Counted from the first letter of the stretch, positions 1 to 9,189 are shown. The stretch is 64,000 nucleotides of DNA from RGIG3178 sp964533965 (GCA_964533965.1 CAZHNN010000011.1:20268-84267); one strand, 5' to 3'. Notes: generated by a model from the letters alone, not told the origin. Program-made: numbers and translations.

Positions 1-434
1 ACATCAACGAGGCTCCCCATGTTGTCCATCAGCATCACGGATGCACCCTGCGAGGAGAGGTTGAAATTCGTATGCAGCGCTCCGGCCTTGGGATTGCGGC
101 GGTCCAGCTTGTCGCAATAAATAACAAGATAGCCCTTCGGCGCCAGCGTAACGGCAGGGAATGTCCACTTGGCAGGCTTTAACTTGGAATTGGAAAGGCC
201 CCAACCTTCCAGAGACACTGCGGCATCCGATGGGTTGTACAGCTCGATCCAATCGGAGTAATTGCCAAAGTCATCGGGAACAGCCTGCTGGTTGGAAGCC
301 ATTACCTCATTGATGCGTACTTTGGCGGCTGTAATGGCGTGCGAAGCAGTACCGGTGAACATCGGCGTGATAATTGTCACCGTGATGAAAAGAAGCAGCA
401 ATGCCATGATGCCGGTCGTTGATTTGCTTCGCAC
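1..434 (-). CDS. Lamin tail domain (CotH-type) surface protein, 5'-end only
   Basis: Seen: an open frame read leftward from a GTG at 434, with a GGAGG ribosome site about nine bases upstream; the C-terminus lies beyond the window edge. About 144 residues are visible. A basic N-terminus and a hydrophobic stretch (IMALLLLFITVTIITPMF, about residues 9-26) form a signal peptide or anchor. A lamin tail domain follows, recognisable from VRINEVMASNQ, then DWIELYNPSD, then GWGLSNS and GYLVIYCDK. Family knowledge: bacterial LTD domains sit on exported nucleases, CotH-kinase-like proteins and surface adhesins. The INEVMASN...DWIELYN form is typical of clostridial LTD-CotH proteins. Inference: an exported or anchored surface protein; whether a CotH kinase follows cannot be seen. 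The upstream ATG is in another frame, so GTG is the only sensible start. Confidence 0.8.
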   Translation of the reverse strand, partial: MRSKSTTGIMALLLLFITVTIITPMFTGTASHAITAAKVRINEVMASNQQAVPDDFGNYSDWIELYNPSDAAVSLEGWGLSNSKLKPAKWTFPAVTLAPKGYLVIYCDKLDRRNPKAGALHTNFNLSSQGASVMLMDNMGSLVD

Positions 435-798
435 CCATTCAACCCTCCGTCCTATATCAATATGTTAATCCATTCAACTAATGCCGTCAACAAACTGCTA
501 AATCGCAGACTATTAAGATTTTGGAAGTAAAGCCAATCGGAGGGATGGCGTCAAAACCACCATGCACCGGCTTGGTTATTTAATTTATTTCTGTGCCTAA
601 ATATCCGAAATTATTGCTGCGATTTCGTGAAGAACGCCGTAAACAGAAGTTAGCAAAAGCAGAAGCGAATTAATAGGTTTGCGAAATGAGGAGCGTATTT
701 TTTGTGTGCCAGGACTGACGGAAAAAGAAATAGCACGCCTATAGAAATCCGAAGATAAGAATAGACGTATTAACTCCGTCCCGAACAAAAATCAAGCA
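435..798. other. Intergenic, no intact gene
   Basis: About 360 bases between the LTD gene and the DUF1540 gene's terminator. AT-rich, with stops in all frames. One short stretch on the plus strand (about 655-750) reads GLRNEERIFCVPGLTEKEIARL before a stop, which is protein-like but too short to assign. It may be decayed coding sequence or chance. Confidence 0.5.
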
Positions 799-836
799 AA
801 AACAAAAAAGAAGAAACATTTCTTCTTTTTTGTTTT
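799..836 (-). terminator. AT-rich hairpin after the DUF1540 gene
   Basis: Two perfect 18-base arms (799-816 and 819-836) separated by two bases, just downstream of the stop of the leftward DUF1540 gene. On the minus strand a T-rich stretch follows. The stem is nearly all A/T, so it is weak as an intrinsic terminator, but its position fits. Confidence 0.55.
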
Positions 837-840
837 CCGG

Positions 841-999
841 TTATTTGTTTACGAACGTCGTGCAGCAAGTGCCATCGCTGGTCTTTGCCCTTCCGTCGCC
901 CATCGCGTTTACTTCCAACGATTTTGCATAGCACATCTTGTTGCGGTTGTACTGGCAATTGTCCACGCTGCATTTGACTTTAATGTTTGGAGCTTCCAT
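841..999 (-). CDS. DUF1540 small cysteine-rich protein
   Basis: A 52-residue protein with the DUF1540 cysteine pattern: C10, C15, C23 and a CC pair at 45-46, in the context IKVKCSVDNCQYN...MCYA...TCCTTF. The start is the ATG at 999, where homology begins and an AGGTG site lies upstream; the longer open frame reaching 1146 would run into the htpG promoter. Family knowledge: DUF1540 proteins are small, probably metal- or redox-binding, and common in Clostridia; their function is unknown. It is divergent from htpG and ends in an AT-rich hairpin. No function is assigned. Confidence 0.85.
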   Translation of the reverse strand: MEAPNIKVKCSVDNCQYNRNKMCYAKSLEVNAMGDGRAKTSDGTCCTTFVNK

Positions 1000-1119
1000 C
1001 TTTTTCACCTGCCTCCCGATGTCTTTGCTTTTAGAATTTTCAGAGCCATCGCTTTTATGCAAAACACCGCCTGTTTGGTAAAATATCCCGGGTAAATCGA
1101 AGAAAACCAGAACCAAACA

Positions 1120-1149
1120 TTGACAAATGTGCCAAAAGTGGTACATTAT
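1120..1149 (+). promoter_or_regulatory. Sigma-A-type promoter of htpG
   Basis: TTGACA at 1120-1125, with a -10 at either TACATT (1142-1147) or CATTAT (1144-1149). Predicted transcription starts at about 1154, inside the CIRCE element that follows. Confidence 0.7.
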
Positions 1150-1152
1150 CTT

Positions 1153-1179
1153 TTAGCACTCCCAAAGATTGAGTGCTAA
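1153..1179 (+). promoter_or_regulatory. CIRCE operator (HrcA-binding)
   Basis: TTAGCACTC at 1153-1161 and GAGTGCTAA at 1171-1179, separated by exactly nine bases. This is a perfect match to the CIRCE consensus. It overlaps the predicted transcription start and lies 27 bases before the htpG start codon, so HrcA repression of htpG is predicted. Confidence 0.97.
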
Positions 1180-1205
1180 CATACTTGTACAAAGGAGAGT
1201 CGTGT

Positions 1206-3077
1206 ATGGCCAAAAAACAGTTTAAAACGGAATCCAAACAATTGCTGAACCTCATGATCCACTCGATCTATACACACAAGGAAATATTCCTTCGCGAATT
1301 GATTTCAAACGCCAGTGACGCGATCGATAAAATCTACTATAAGGCGCTGACAGACGACAAGATCGCATTCAACAGCGCGGATTACTTCATCAAACTGTCC
1401 GTGGATAAGCCAAGTCGCACGCTTAGTATCACCGATACCGGCATCGGTATGACGCGCGACGAGCTGGAGGATAACCTTGGCGTCATCGCACGAAGCGGAT
1501 CGCTTAAATTCAAGCAGGAGAATGAGATAAAGGATGATCACGAACTCATCGGCCAGTTCGGCGTCGGCTTCTATTCTGCTTTCATGGTAGCGGACAAGGT
1601 AACGGTAATAAGCAAGGCTTTGGGCAGTGATGAAGCGTATAAGTGGGAATCCGAAGGGGCTTCGGGATATACGGTAGAGCCGTGCGAAAAGGACGGCGTC
1701 GGCACACAGATCACACTTGTGATCAAGGCCAATACACAGGACGAACGGTACGACGACTTTTTAGACGAACGTCATCTGCAAGAACTCGTCAGGAAGTATT
1801 CGGATTTTATCCGCTACCCCATCAAGATGGACACAGAGGTGCGCAGGCACAGGGAAGGGACGGAAAACGAATACGAGACCGTCATGGAGGAACAGGTTCT
1901 CAACTCCATGATACCGATCTGGCGCAAGAACAAGAGTGAGCTGAAACCGGAGGACTACGAGCAGTTCTACGAGGAAAAGCACTTCGGCTTTGATAAGCCC
2001 ATCCGGTATATCCACATCAAGACGGAAGGCGCCGTTCGGTACAACGCGATACTCTATATTCCGGAGAAGACGCCGTACGATTTTTACACGAAGGAATACG
2101 AGAAAGGCCTGGAGCTGTATTCCAACGGCGTGCTGATCATGGAGAAATGCGCCGACCTGCTGCCGGACTGTTTCAGCTTTGTCAAAGGTGTCGTGGAATC
2201 CGACGACCTGTCGCTGAACATATCCAGAGAACTCTTGCAGCATGACCGGCAACTCAAGCTAATTGCTAAGAACATCAAGACGAAGATCAAGTCCGAACTC
2301 GAAAATCTATTGAGTGATGATCGGGAGAAATATGAGTCGTTCTATCAATCCTTCGGGCGGCAGCTGAAATACTGCCTGTACAGCGGCTTCGGGATGGACA
2401 AGGACGATCTGCAGGATCTGCTGCTGTTCTATTCCAGCATCGAAAAGAAGCTCGTCTCGCTTGCCGAATACGTGTCCCGGATGAAGGAAGACCAAAAGTA
2501 CATCTACTATGCGGCGGGTGAATCCGTAGGGCGCATCGAAAAGCTGCCCCAGACGGAGAAGGTGTTAAAAATGGGCTATGAGATCCTCTATTTCACCGAT
2601 GAGGTCGACGAGTTTACCATTCGCGTGCTGATGCGCTACAAGGACAGGGAGTTCCGCTCTGTATCCGGAAGCGATCTCGGCTTTGACGAGCCGGAGGAAA
2701 AGACGGAGGACAGCGGTCGCGACAAGGAATTGCTGGAAGCGATGAAAAAGCATTTGGGCGATCGCGTAAAGGATGTTCGACTCTCCAAACGGTTGGAAAC
2801 GCACCCAGTCTGCCTCTCTTCGGACGGCGGCATATCCATCGAGATGGAGCGGATTCTAAGAACCATGCCTGAAAATTCTGGGATATCCGCACAAAAGGTG
2901 CTGGAGATCAACCCGAAGCATGGGGTCTATGCGGCGTTGTTGAATGCGCTTGACAACGATGCGGACAAGCTGAATCGGTATACCGATATACTCTACAACC
3001 AGGCGCTGTTGATCGAAGGGCTGCCGATCGAAGATCCGTTGGCCTATTGCAACGATGTCTGCACGATGATGGCGTGA
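1206..3077 (+). CDS. htpG: Chaperone HtpG (Hsp90)
   Basis: A 623-residue Hsp90-family ATP-dependent chaperone, the normal bacterial length. The N-terminal GHKL ATPase is clear: ELISNASDAIDK (ATP/Mg binding Asn), DTGIGMT, GQFGVGFYSAFMVADKV and GTQITL. The middle and C-terminal dimerisation domains follow. The ATG at 1206 is chosen because MAKKQFKTESKQLLNLMIHSIY begins the family homology and an AAAGGAGAG site precedes it; an upstream in-frame ATG at 1173 lies inside the CIRCE element. Regulation: a consensus promoter overlapped by a perfect CIRCE, so HrcA heat-shock control. A strong hairpin terminator follows, so it is monocistronic. It acts in the cytoplasm in folding and stress recovery. 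Confidence 0.98.
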   Translation: MAKKQFKTESKQLLNLMIHSIYTHKEIFLRELISNASDAIDKIYYKALTDDKIAFNSADYFIKLSVDKPSRTLSITDTGIGMTRDELEDNLGVIARSGSLKFKQENEIKDDHELIGQFGVGFYSAFMVADKVTVISKALGSDEAYKWESEGASGYTVEPCEKDGVGTQITLVIKANTQDERYDDFLDERHLQELVRKYSDFIRYPIKMDTEVRRHREGTENEYETVMEEQVLNSMIPIWRKNKSELKPEDYEQFYEEKHFGFDKPIRYIHIKTEGAVRYNAILYIPEKTPYDFYTKEYEKGLELYSNGVLIMEKCADLLPDCFSFVKGVVESDDLSLNISRELLQHDRQLKLIAKNIKTKIKSELENLLSDDREKYESFYQSFGRQLKYCLYSGFGMDKDDLQDLLLFYSSIEKKLVSLAEYVSRMKEDQKYIYYAAGESVGRIEKLPQTEKVLKMGYEILYFTDEVDEFTIRVLMRYKDREFRSVSGSDLGFDEPEEKTEDSGRDKELLEAMKKHLGDRVKDVRLSKRLETHPVCLSSDGGISIEMERILRTMPENSGISAQKVLEINPKHGVYAALLNALDNDADKLNRYTDILYNQALLIEGLPIEDPLAYCNDVCTMMA

Positions 3078-3090
3078 AGCGCAATCACAT

Positions 3091-3129
3091 TGGCCACATC
3101 CCCGCGATAGGGGACCGTGGCCATTTTTT
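3091..3129 (+). terminator. Intrinsic terminator of htpG
   Basis: TGGCCAC (3091-3097) pairs with GTGGCCA (3117-3123), with an inner CCCC/GGGG pairing, followed by six T residues. Confidence 0.9.
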
Positions 3130-3159
3130 ATGCGTTTTGCCGAAAGCGCTGGTTTTCGA

Positions 3160-3190
3160 TTGCCAATGGGACAGTGCAGGCTGATATAAT
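3160..3190 (+). promoter_or_regulatory. Extended -10 promoter for the radical SAM operon
   Basis: TG-N-TATAAT: TATAAT at 3185-3190 with TG at 3182-3183. A weak -35 TTGCCA is at 3160-3165 (19-base spacer). It lies 44 bases before the start codon at 3234. Confidence 0.6.
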
Positions 3191-3233
3191 AGGAAAAAGC
3201 CGCTTGGTAGAATCAGCGGACTAAGGAGAATGC

Positions 3234-4958
3234 ATGGATCGGCAGACAAAAGTCGTGATAAGTACGTTGAATTCCCAATATGTCCATTCTTCGCTTGCAC
3301 CCTGGTATCTGCTGGCGGGGATCAGGGCGTATGGCGGGAACTCTCTTTCTGCTTTTGTCGTTGAAGGTACCATCAACGAGCAGACGGGAACCGTGGCGGA
3401 ACGGATCATAGAATGCAATCCGGATGCCGTCTGCCTTTGCTGCTATATATGGAACATCGAAAAGACATTGGAAGCGGCGCGGCGGATCAAGTCCGCTTTG
3501 CCAGGCACGCAGATCGTGCTGGGCGGACCGGAAGTAAGCTACAATGCGGAGCAGGTACTTAACGATCCGACGGTGGACTTCGTCGTATCCGGCGAGGGGG
3601 AGCGGCCTTTGGCACTCCTGTTGAATGCGCTTCAAAGTGGCTCGGACATCGCGGGAATCCCGGGGCTCTGTTACAGGGATAGCCAGGACGTACACATCAG
3701 CACCCCCCATGTGTCGGAGGAGGACCCGCCATCGCCCTATGTACCCGAGTATTTTGAGGCGCTTGTCGGCCGCATCGCATACATCGAAACAAGCCGCGGC
3801 TGTCCGTTCTCCTGTGCTTTCTGCCTTTCGGGACGCCAAGCAGGTGTGCGCTATTTCAACCTTGAGCGTGTTAAGCGAGAAATTGTGCTGGTTGCCAACA
3901 GCGAGACGAAGACAATCAAGTTCGTCGACCGCACATTTAACGCAAACAAAGAGCGGGCAAGGGAACTGTTCTCATTTATCATCGAAAACATAGGTGCTAG
4001 TATACCAAAGGGTGTGCGGTTTCATTTTGAGATAGCGGGAGATCTGTTGGACGAAAAAACGCTGGAGATACTCTCAAAAGCTCCCGCAGGGGCTCTGCAG
4101 TTTGAGATTGGATTGCAGAGTTTCAACGAGAAAACACTTCAGAGCATATGCCGGAAGACGGATACAAAAGCGTTGAAAGAGAACATCCGAAAGCTAATTG
4201 TGCTTGGTATCCATCTGCACATCGATTTGATAGCGGGCCTTCCATATGAGGATTGGGACAGCTTTGCGAACAGCTTCAACGAGGCCTACGCGCTGTCCCC
4301 GCACATGCTGCAACTTGGGTTTCTAAAGCTGTTGCACGGTTCCGCGATGCGCGGACAGCCGCAGGAGTATCCGTGTGAATACAGCCCGAAACCACCCTAC
4401 GAGGTAATGCAGACACCATGGCTGAGCGCAGTACAGCTGCGTTCGCTGCATCATACGGAGGATGCGTTGGGCCGCCTGTACAACAGTAGTCGGTTCAGAA
4501 GAACACTTCGCTACCTGTTGGATAACACCGGCGATACTCCTTTTGAATTGTTCTATAGATTTGGAGAACATGCACATGCGAATGCCGCTCAATCCCTTTC
4601 TCTGGATGGCTATACGGAGTTCTTCTATCGGTATTTTGTCGAACACGAGGGTGTAAATCCCGGCGCTTTGCGGGATCATCTTGTCTGTGACCGGCTTGCG
4701 ACCAATTCGTCGGGTTTTTTGCCCAAAGCACTTCGGGTCGAGGACGGATTGCTCAGAAGGGTCCGGGCGGAATTGGACCGGAACGGGCTAACGAAAAAAC
4801 CGGTCGGCGTGCGGCGATCGGTGGCCATTTTGTATACCAAACAATCCGCCGTGTATGTGGACTATCAAGACGGCGATCCTGTCACGGGGGAATATCAGCT
4901 AAAGGAATACACATTGGAAGAGCTTGGTATCCGGAGGAAAGGGGATTTTTCGGGATGA
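3234..4958 (+). CDS. B12-binding-domain radical SAM protein (DUF4080 type)
   Basis: 574 residues. N-terminal cobalamin-binding-like Rossmann domain (about 1-140: VVISTLNSQYVHSS, IVLGGPEVSY, DFVVSGEGE). Then a radical SAM core with the CxxxCxxC triad at C190, C194 and C197 (SRGCPFSCAFCLS), followed by a long C-terminal region of the DUF4080 type. Family knowledge: B12-dependent radical SAM enzymes methylate or rearrange small molecules, but this subfamily has no established substrate. The N-terminal domain lacks an obvious DxHxxG histidine motif, so base-off B12 binding is not assured. The ATG at 3234 follows AAGGAG. It overlaps the next gene by four bases (ATGA), indicating translational coupling. 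Confidence 0.88.
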   Translation: MDRQTKVVISTLNSQYVHSSLAPWYLLAGIRAYGGNSLSAFVVEGTINEQTGTVAERIIECNPDAVCLCCYIWNIEKTLEAARRIKSALPGTQIVLGGPEVSYNAEQVLNDPTVDFVVSGEGERPLALLLNALQSGSDIAGIPGLCYRDSQDVHISTPHVSEEDPPSPYVPEYFEALVGRIAYIETSRGCPFSCAFCLSGRQAGVRYFNLERVKREIVLVANSETKTIKFVDRTFNANKERARELFSFIIENIGASIPKGVRFHFEIAGDLLDEKTLEILSKAPAGALQFEIGLQSFNEKTLQSICRKTDTKALKENIRKLIVLGIHLHIDLIAGLPYEDWDSFANSFNEAYALSPHMLQLGFLKLLHGSAMRGQPQEYPCEYSPKPPYEVMQTPWLSAVQLRSLHHTEDALGRLYNSSRFRRTLRYLLDNTGDTPFELFYRFGEHAHANAAQSLSLDGYTEFFYRYFVEHEGVNPGALRDHLVCDRLATNSSGFLPKALRVEDGLLRRVRAELDRNGLTKKPVGVRRSVAILYTKQSAVYVDYQDGDPVTGEYQLKEYTLEELGIRRKGDFSG

Positions 4959-5398
4959 GGGTGTTGATCGACGCGGACGGGTGCCCGGTTGTTAGGGAAG
5001 CGGTCGGGATTTGCCAAAGACATGGTGTGGAATGTCTGATCTTCTGCGACACAGCCCACATCATCGAGCAGGAAGGTGCACAGACCATTACCGTTTCCCA
5101 AGGGGCGGACAGTGTGGATTTTGCGCTTGTCAACGCGGTACAAAAGGGCGACATTGTTATTACGCAGGATTACGGCCTTGCGGCGATGTGCCTTTCAAGA
5201 GAGGCAAACCCCATCGATCAAAACGGCATGGAATACACGCAGAAGAACATCGATTCGCTGCTGTTTTCCCGTCATTTGGCAAAGAAAATCCGCAACGCAG
5301 GCGGACGGCTCAAAGGCCCCGCCAAGCGAACAAGGGAACAAGACAAAGCCTTTGCAGAAAAGTTTTCGGCTTTGCTGCAAAGGCTTCTGGGTACTTAA
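4955..5398 (+). CDS. YaiI/YqxD family protein (UPF0178, PIN-like)
   Basis: 147 residues, full length for the family. Conserved signatures are visible: the start MRVLIDADGCPVV, then QGADSVDFALVN, then GDIVITQDYGLAA, and the C-terminal RxxGxxxGPxxR-like stretch GGRLKGPAKRTREQD. Family knowledge: UPF0178 proteins have a PIN-like fold with clustered aspartates that could bind metal. A nuclease role is suspected but not proven. It overlaps the stop of the radical SAM gene by four bases and so is translated with it. It is followed closely by a convergent gene. Function remains unassigned. Confidence 0.92.
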   Translation: MRVLIDADGCPVVREAVGICQRHGVECLIFCDTAHIIEQEGAQTITVSQGADSVDFALVNAVQKGDIVITQDYGLAAMCLSREANPIDQNGMEYTQKNIDSLLFSRHLAKKIRNAGGRLKGPAKRTREQDKAFAEKFSALLQRLLGT

Positions 5399-5430
5399 TA
5401 TGGAATTATCGAATTGTTAGCCTGAAAGCG

Positions 5431-6066
5431 TCAATAAATCCTGAACGCGCAGACAAAACGGTTTTTTCGATAAAATGAGTTGGTGGTGCTGATGCAGACT
5501 CCGCTTGCTTTGTTCAATGCACTGATCATCTGATTGTTCCCAAGGTAGATACCGACATGCCCTTTGAAGCTGATCACGTCTCCCCGCTGGAGATCGTCGA
5601 TGTCCGTGATTCTTTTGTACTTTTTACTGATCTGCCATGAAGAGGATGTCATATAAGATTGCCTGATGCCAGCCTTGTTCAGGCACCAATAGACGAAGCC
5701 GGAACAGTCAAAGGCGTTTGGACCTTTGCCGCCGCTTGTATACTTGTTGCCGATTTTGGTTTTTGCAATGGTAATGAATTTTTCAACCCTTTCCAGGCGG
5801 TTCCAGGTGGCAGAACCCACGACGCCGTCGGACTTAAGGCCAACGGCCGCCTGGTATTTCATAACGGCGTTCTTTGTATCTGCACCGAATTTGCCGTCCG
5901 CCGTAAGCGAATAGCCGTTGGCGATCAGATACTTCTGCAATATCTTGACATTTCCGCCGCTGGATCCCATCTTCAGGGAGACCTTCGGCGCGGCGAGAGC
6001 TGTGGTTGAAAACAGAGTCAGCACAGCCGACAGCAGTATGATCGCAGATAGTATCCTCTTCTTCAT
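5431..6066 (-). CDS. Secreted NlpC/P60 hydrolase with peptidoglycan-binding domain
   Basis: 211 residues: signal peptide (about 1-25, ending ALAA), a PG_binding_1 domain (about 32-92: GSSGGNVKILQKYLIANGY...GKFGADTKNAVMKYQ), then an NlpC/P60 domain (about 95-211) with catalytic Cys121 in NAFDCSGFVYWCL and His170 in GHVGIYLG. Family knowledge: such enzymes cleave D-gamma-glutamyl-diaminopimelate peptide bonds in the wall. The ATG at 6066 is used because the signal peptide begins there and GGGGGA precedes it; the ATG 27 bases upstream lacks a site. A close relative lies at 24994-25593. It converges on the YaiI/YqxD gene. Confidence 0.93.
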   Translation of the reverse strand: MKKRILSAIILLSAVLTLFSTTALAAPKVSLKMGSSGGNVKILQKYLIANGYSLTADGKFGADTKNAVMKYQAAVGLKSDGVVGSATWNRLERVEKFITIAKTKIGNKYTSGGKGPNAFDCSGFVYWCLNKAGIRQSYMTSSSWQISKKYKRITDIDDLQRGDVISFKGHVGIYLGNNQMISALNKASGVCISTTNSFYRKNRFVCAFRIY

Positions 6067-6239
6067 GCCTTTTCCCCCATCCGATGTATTCAAGATAACC
6101 CCGGATCCATGTACACTTGGTGCTTCCCATGGATGTTATGTCCAGTATAAATGAACGCATCAATTATTACAATAATATTTCAAAACATTGACGAGATTGA
6201 CACTAAGACCGTACTTGGATTACATACAACGGTATGAAC

Positions 6240-6275
6240 AAAAAATCAGGAAGCCGATACACCGGCTTCCTGATG
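6240..6275 (-). terminator. Terminator of the M20 amidohydrolase gene
   Basis: ATCAGGAAGCCG (6245-6256) pairs perfectly with CGGCTTCCTGAT (6263-6274). On the minus strand a T-run follows the stem. Confidence 0.85.
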
Positions 6276-6299
6276 ATTTATTCATAACAATATCGTTAA

Positions 6300-7499
6300 T
6301 TATTTATGGTTCTTTAGCCATTCCAGGGCGGAGTTGGCATACACCGCAGCACCTATTGCTAAGGCGTCCTCGTTGAAGGTGATCCTCGGATGGTGACCGG
6401 GGAAGGGATGGCCTTCCTCCACGGAACCCGCCGGTATGCTAAGCCTTGCCCCGGGAACCCGTTCGCATACGAATGCGAAATCCTCGGAACCGGCAGATAT
6501 CGGCGAACCGGTCGCCGTCTTCATATCCACCAATTTTTCCTCTCCCAACAGCTCTGAGCAATAGCAGCTGATGTCGTCGATCATCTCTTTGTTCACGAAC
6601 ACACAGGGACAGCCGAAGGAATACTCAACCTCGGCAGTAGCACGGAAGGTAGCTGCCACGGCCTGGGCTATTTCCACAAGCCGCTGCTTAACATATACCC
6701 GGGTCTGCTCATTGAACGTGCGGATGGTGCCGGACATGAACGCTGTATCCGGAATGACGTTGGAGGTATTGCCGCCGTGGATCTGCCCCACGGTGAGCGC
6801 CACAGCGTCATCCGGCGCGATTTCCCTTGCGTTGATCTCCTGCAGGGCTAAAAACGTATGGGCGAGGACGTTGAGCGGGTCCACGCCCTTGTGGGGATTC
6901 GCTCCATGACCGCCTTTGCCTTGAACGGTGATTTTAAACCAATCGGCTGCAGCGGAACAGATGCCATCCGGCGGGACCACGACATGCCCTGTGGGGACGT
7001 GAGAGCCTGCCAAAACGTGCAGCATCAATGCCGCGTCTACCGACGGATTTTCCAGAAGTCCGGCCTTGATCATCTCGTTTGCGCCGAACAGCGTTTCTTC
7101 CGCAGGCTGGAACATCAGTTTCACTGTACCTTCCAGTTCATCCTCATGATCCTTTAGGAGTTTTGCCGCGCCCAGCAGCATGGCGGTGTGCAAGTCGTGG
7201 CCGCATGCGTGCATGTTCTTAGTCTTGGAGGAAAATTCTACGCCACTCTGCTCTTCGATCGGAAGCGCATCCATGTCCGCGCGCAAAAGGATGGTTTTGC
7301 CAGACTTTTTGCCAACGGTGGCGACAATGCCGCATTGGCAGATCTCTTTGGGTTCATAGCCCATTTGTGTCAACCGCGCCATGACGTATGCCGCAGTCTT
7401 GGGCAATTCGTTGTGCACTTCGGCATTTTCGTGGAAATACCTGCGGTGATTGATAAGTGTGGGTTGTATCGCCCGCGCCTCTTCCAATAAGCTCTTCAT
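6300..7499 (-). CDS. M20 family amidohydrolase/peptidase (M20D-like)
   Basis: 399 residues, the usual length. Motifs of the M20D aminoacylase/hippurate-hydrolase branch: LLRADMDALPI, the metal-binding MHACGHDLHTAMLLGAA, FQPAEE (metal ligand and general-base glutamates), the lid domain GKGGHGANPHKGVDP, and a late metal histidine in FPGHHPRITF. Family knowledge: these metal-dependent enzymes release the acyl or amino-acid part from N-acyl amino acids or small peptides; the substrate cannot be read from sequence. The ATG at 7499 follows GGGGG. It is a single gene with its own terminator, divergent from an MFS exporter. Confidence 0.93.
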   Translation of the reverse strand: MKSLLEEARAIQPTLINHRRYFHENAEVHNELPKTAAYVMARLTQMGYEPKEICQCGIVATVGKKSGKTILLRADMDALPIEEQSGVEFSSKTKNMHACGHDLHTAMLLGAAKLLKDHEDELEGTVKLMFQPAEETLFGANEMIKAGLLENPSVDAALMLHVLAGSHVPTGHVVVPPDGICSAAADWFKITVQGKGGHGANPHKGVDPLNVLAHTFLALQEINAREIAPDDAVALTVGQIHGGNTSNVIPDTAFMSGTIRTFNEQTRVYVKQRLVEIAQAVAATFRATAEVEYSFGCPCVFVNKEMIDDISCYCSELLGEEKLVDMKTATGSPISAGSEDFAFVCERVPGARLSIPAGSVEEGHPFPGHHPRITFNEDALAIGAAVYANSALEWLKNHK

Positions 7500-7874
7500 T
7501 GATCATCCCCCGAATCTCTCTTATTTGCCAGGTGCTTTCATTTCATTATATAACGATTTACCCGAGTCTTGATAGAGTGGCACAATATAGTTGTGCATGT
7601 TTGCATGACCACAATTCATAAATATTTGCAGGATGGGAGACGCTTGAAAACCCACGTAAAAAGTAGGATAATAAGTTAATACTGTTTATCCGATTTGGCG
7701 ACCTGACTGATATCATTCTTCGAAGCAATCCCGACGCCGTAGTCGAAAAGCATGGCCTCCAAAGGCTTTCTGAAATCATACTCCGGGCGAATATGGAAAC
7801 AATGAATGCTGATTGTGCAGTATTGGCTGCAAGATATGACTGTATTTTATTAATATATATTGGAGAAACAAGGA
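7500..7874. other. Divergent intergenic region
   Basis: 375 bases between the amidohydrolase and the MFS gene. It must hold both promoters, but no consensus pair stands out. A plus-strand frame stays open from about 7690 and reads DLTDIILRSNPDAVVEKHG, then LSEIILRANMETM. This is protein-like, but it has no start, no ribosome site and runs out of frame into the MFS gene. It may be a gene remnant. Confidence 0.4.
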
Positions 7875-9173
7875 ATGGAAAAGAAAAATACGAATCTGAC
7901 CAATCCACTCATCGCGCTAAAACACAGGAATTTTGCCCTATATGCTGCCGGAATGTGCTTTTCGCTGATCGGTACGTGGATGCAGAACGTGGCGCAGCCT
8001 CTTCTGGCGTTCAACCTTACCAATTCCTCGTTTCTGGTCGGATTGATCTCTGCCATGCAGTTTGTGCCCGTATTCCTGTTTTCGCTTTTTTCCGGCGTCA
8101 TCATCGACCGGTATTCAAAAAAGAAGATATTGATCTTTACGCAGTCAGCACAGCTTATCATCACCTTCATCCTGGCGATGCTGGTGTGGCTGAATAAAGT
8201 CCAATACTGGCATATCCTTGTCAGCGCTATCAGCCTTGGCATCATCAACACGCTGGATATGCCTACAAGGCAGACATTCGTCATCGAGCTTGTTGGGAAG
8301 GAAGACCTTTTAAACGCGATCGCGATCAATTCCTCGGTCTTCAATGTCGCCAGAGTTGCGGGACCGGCTTTGGCGGGATTGGTGATGGCAACGCTGGGAA
8401 TATCTGCGTGCTTCCTGTTCAACTCCATCAGCTTTGCCGCCGTCATCATCAGCCTGTTCTTCATCAAGCCGATGGAGTCACCAAGGCATGACAAGAAGGA
8501 TCAGAAGTTATGGCAAAACATCAAGGAAGGCTTGAAATACATTCGAGGGAATGAAACTATCCTTCGGACGCTTTCCTCCATCTTCACCATCAGCGGGTTT
8601 GCTATGACCACCAACGTTCTGCTAACCGCTTTTGCCAAGTATGTTCTGGCCAACGGCGGCGCGAATTATGAATATCTGTATAACTATATTATCATGATCA
8701 TGGGAGCAGGTTCCTTTATCGGTGCGATGGTCGTTGCCTCGATGAGCCGGAACGGTCCCCATAAAGTGGTTCTGCAGTATTTCCCGTTTTTCATTGCAGG
8801 CCTGTTGGTCATCCTCTCTTTTGCCAACAGCTTCCTGTTTATGGCTGCAGGAATGGCTATATTGGGATTTTGCTTCGTCTCGTTTACCTCGAGCGCGAAC
8901 TCCACCGTGCAGTACCACACACAGGATCAATACCGGGGCCGTGTGATGAGCGTGTTTACACTCTTAAGTGCTGGAGCTTCTCCGATTGGGAATATCTATG
9001 CGGGCTTTTTAACGCAGAAATTCAGCGTGCGTATCGGATATCGCGGAAACGGGCTTCTGATCTTTGTCCTGTTGATCATCTCCAGCTACCTATGGTCCAG
9101 GAAGAAGAACGGAGCGAGCAAGAACAACGACACAAACCCAGCTTTGCCCGACTCCGGCCAGAATGCCCAATAA
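7875..9173 (+). CDS. MFS transporter (MFS_3/EntS-like exporter)
   Basis: 432 residues with about 12 hydrophobic membrane segments. The N-terminal pattern NPLIALKHRNFALYAAGMCFSLIGTWMQNVAQPLL, and the loop GVIIDRYSKKK (motif A of the MFS), are typical of the MFS_3 branch that includes EntS and many macrolide or unknown-drug exporters. The ATG at 7875 is chosen because GGAGA lies eight bases upstream; a TTG at 7860 is in frame but its ribosome site would be missing. The hydrophilic tail ends in Asn/Gln-rich sequence. Monocistronic, with a strong terminator. Substrate unknown; the proton-driven efflux role is family inference. Confidence 0.9.
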   Translation: MEKKNTNLTNPLIALKHRNFALYAAGMCFSLIGTWMQNVAQPLLAFNLTNSSFLVGLISAMQFVPVFLFSLFSGVIIDRYSKKKILIFTQSAQLIITFILAMLVWLNKVQYWHILVSAISLGIINTLDMPTRQTFVIELVGKEDLLNAIAINSSVFNVARVAGPALAGLVMATLGISACFLFNSISFAAVIISLFFIKPMESPRHDKKDQKLWQNIKEGLKYIRGNETILRTLSSIFTISGFAMTTNVLLTAFAKYVLANGGANYEYLYNYIIMIMGAGSFIGAMVVASMSRNGPHKVVLQYFPFFIAGLLVILSFANSFLFMAAGMAILGFCFVSFTSSANSTVQYHTQDQYRGRVMSVFTLLSAGASPIGNIYAGFLTQKFSVRIGYRGNGLLIFVLLIISSYLWSRKKNGASKNNDTNPALPDSGQNAQ

Positions 9174-9189
9174 ATCAGACAGAGCAGAC

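Noticed and set aside
655..788. Short protein-like reading (LRNEERIFCVPGLTEKEIARL) in the first intergenic region
   Set aside because: About 22 residues before a stop, no start or ribosome site, no family match. Too short to call a pseudogene.
7690..8197. Open frame reading DLTDIILRSNPDAVVEKHG that runs into the MFS gene out of frame
   Set aside because: No ribosome site or family match, and its second half is only the MFS gene in another frame.
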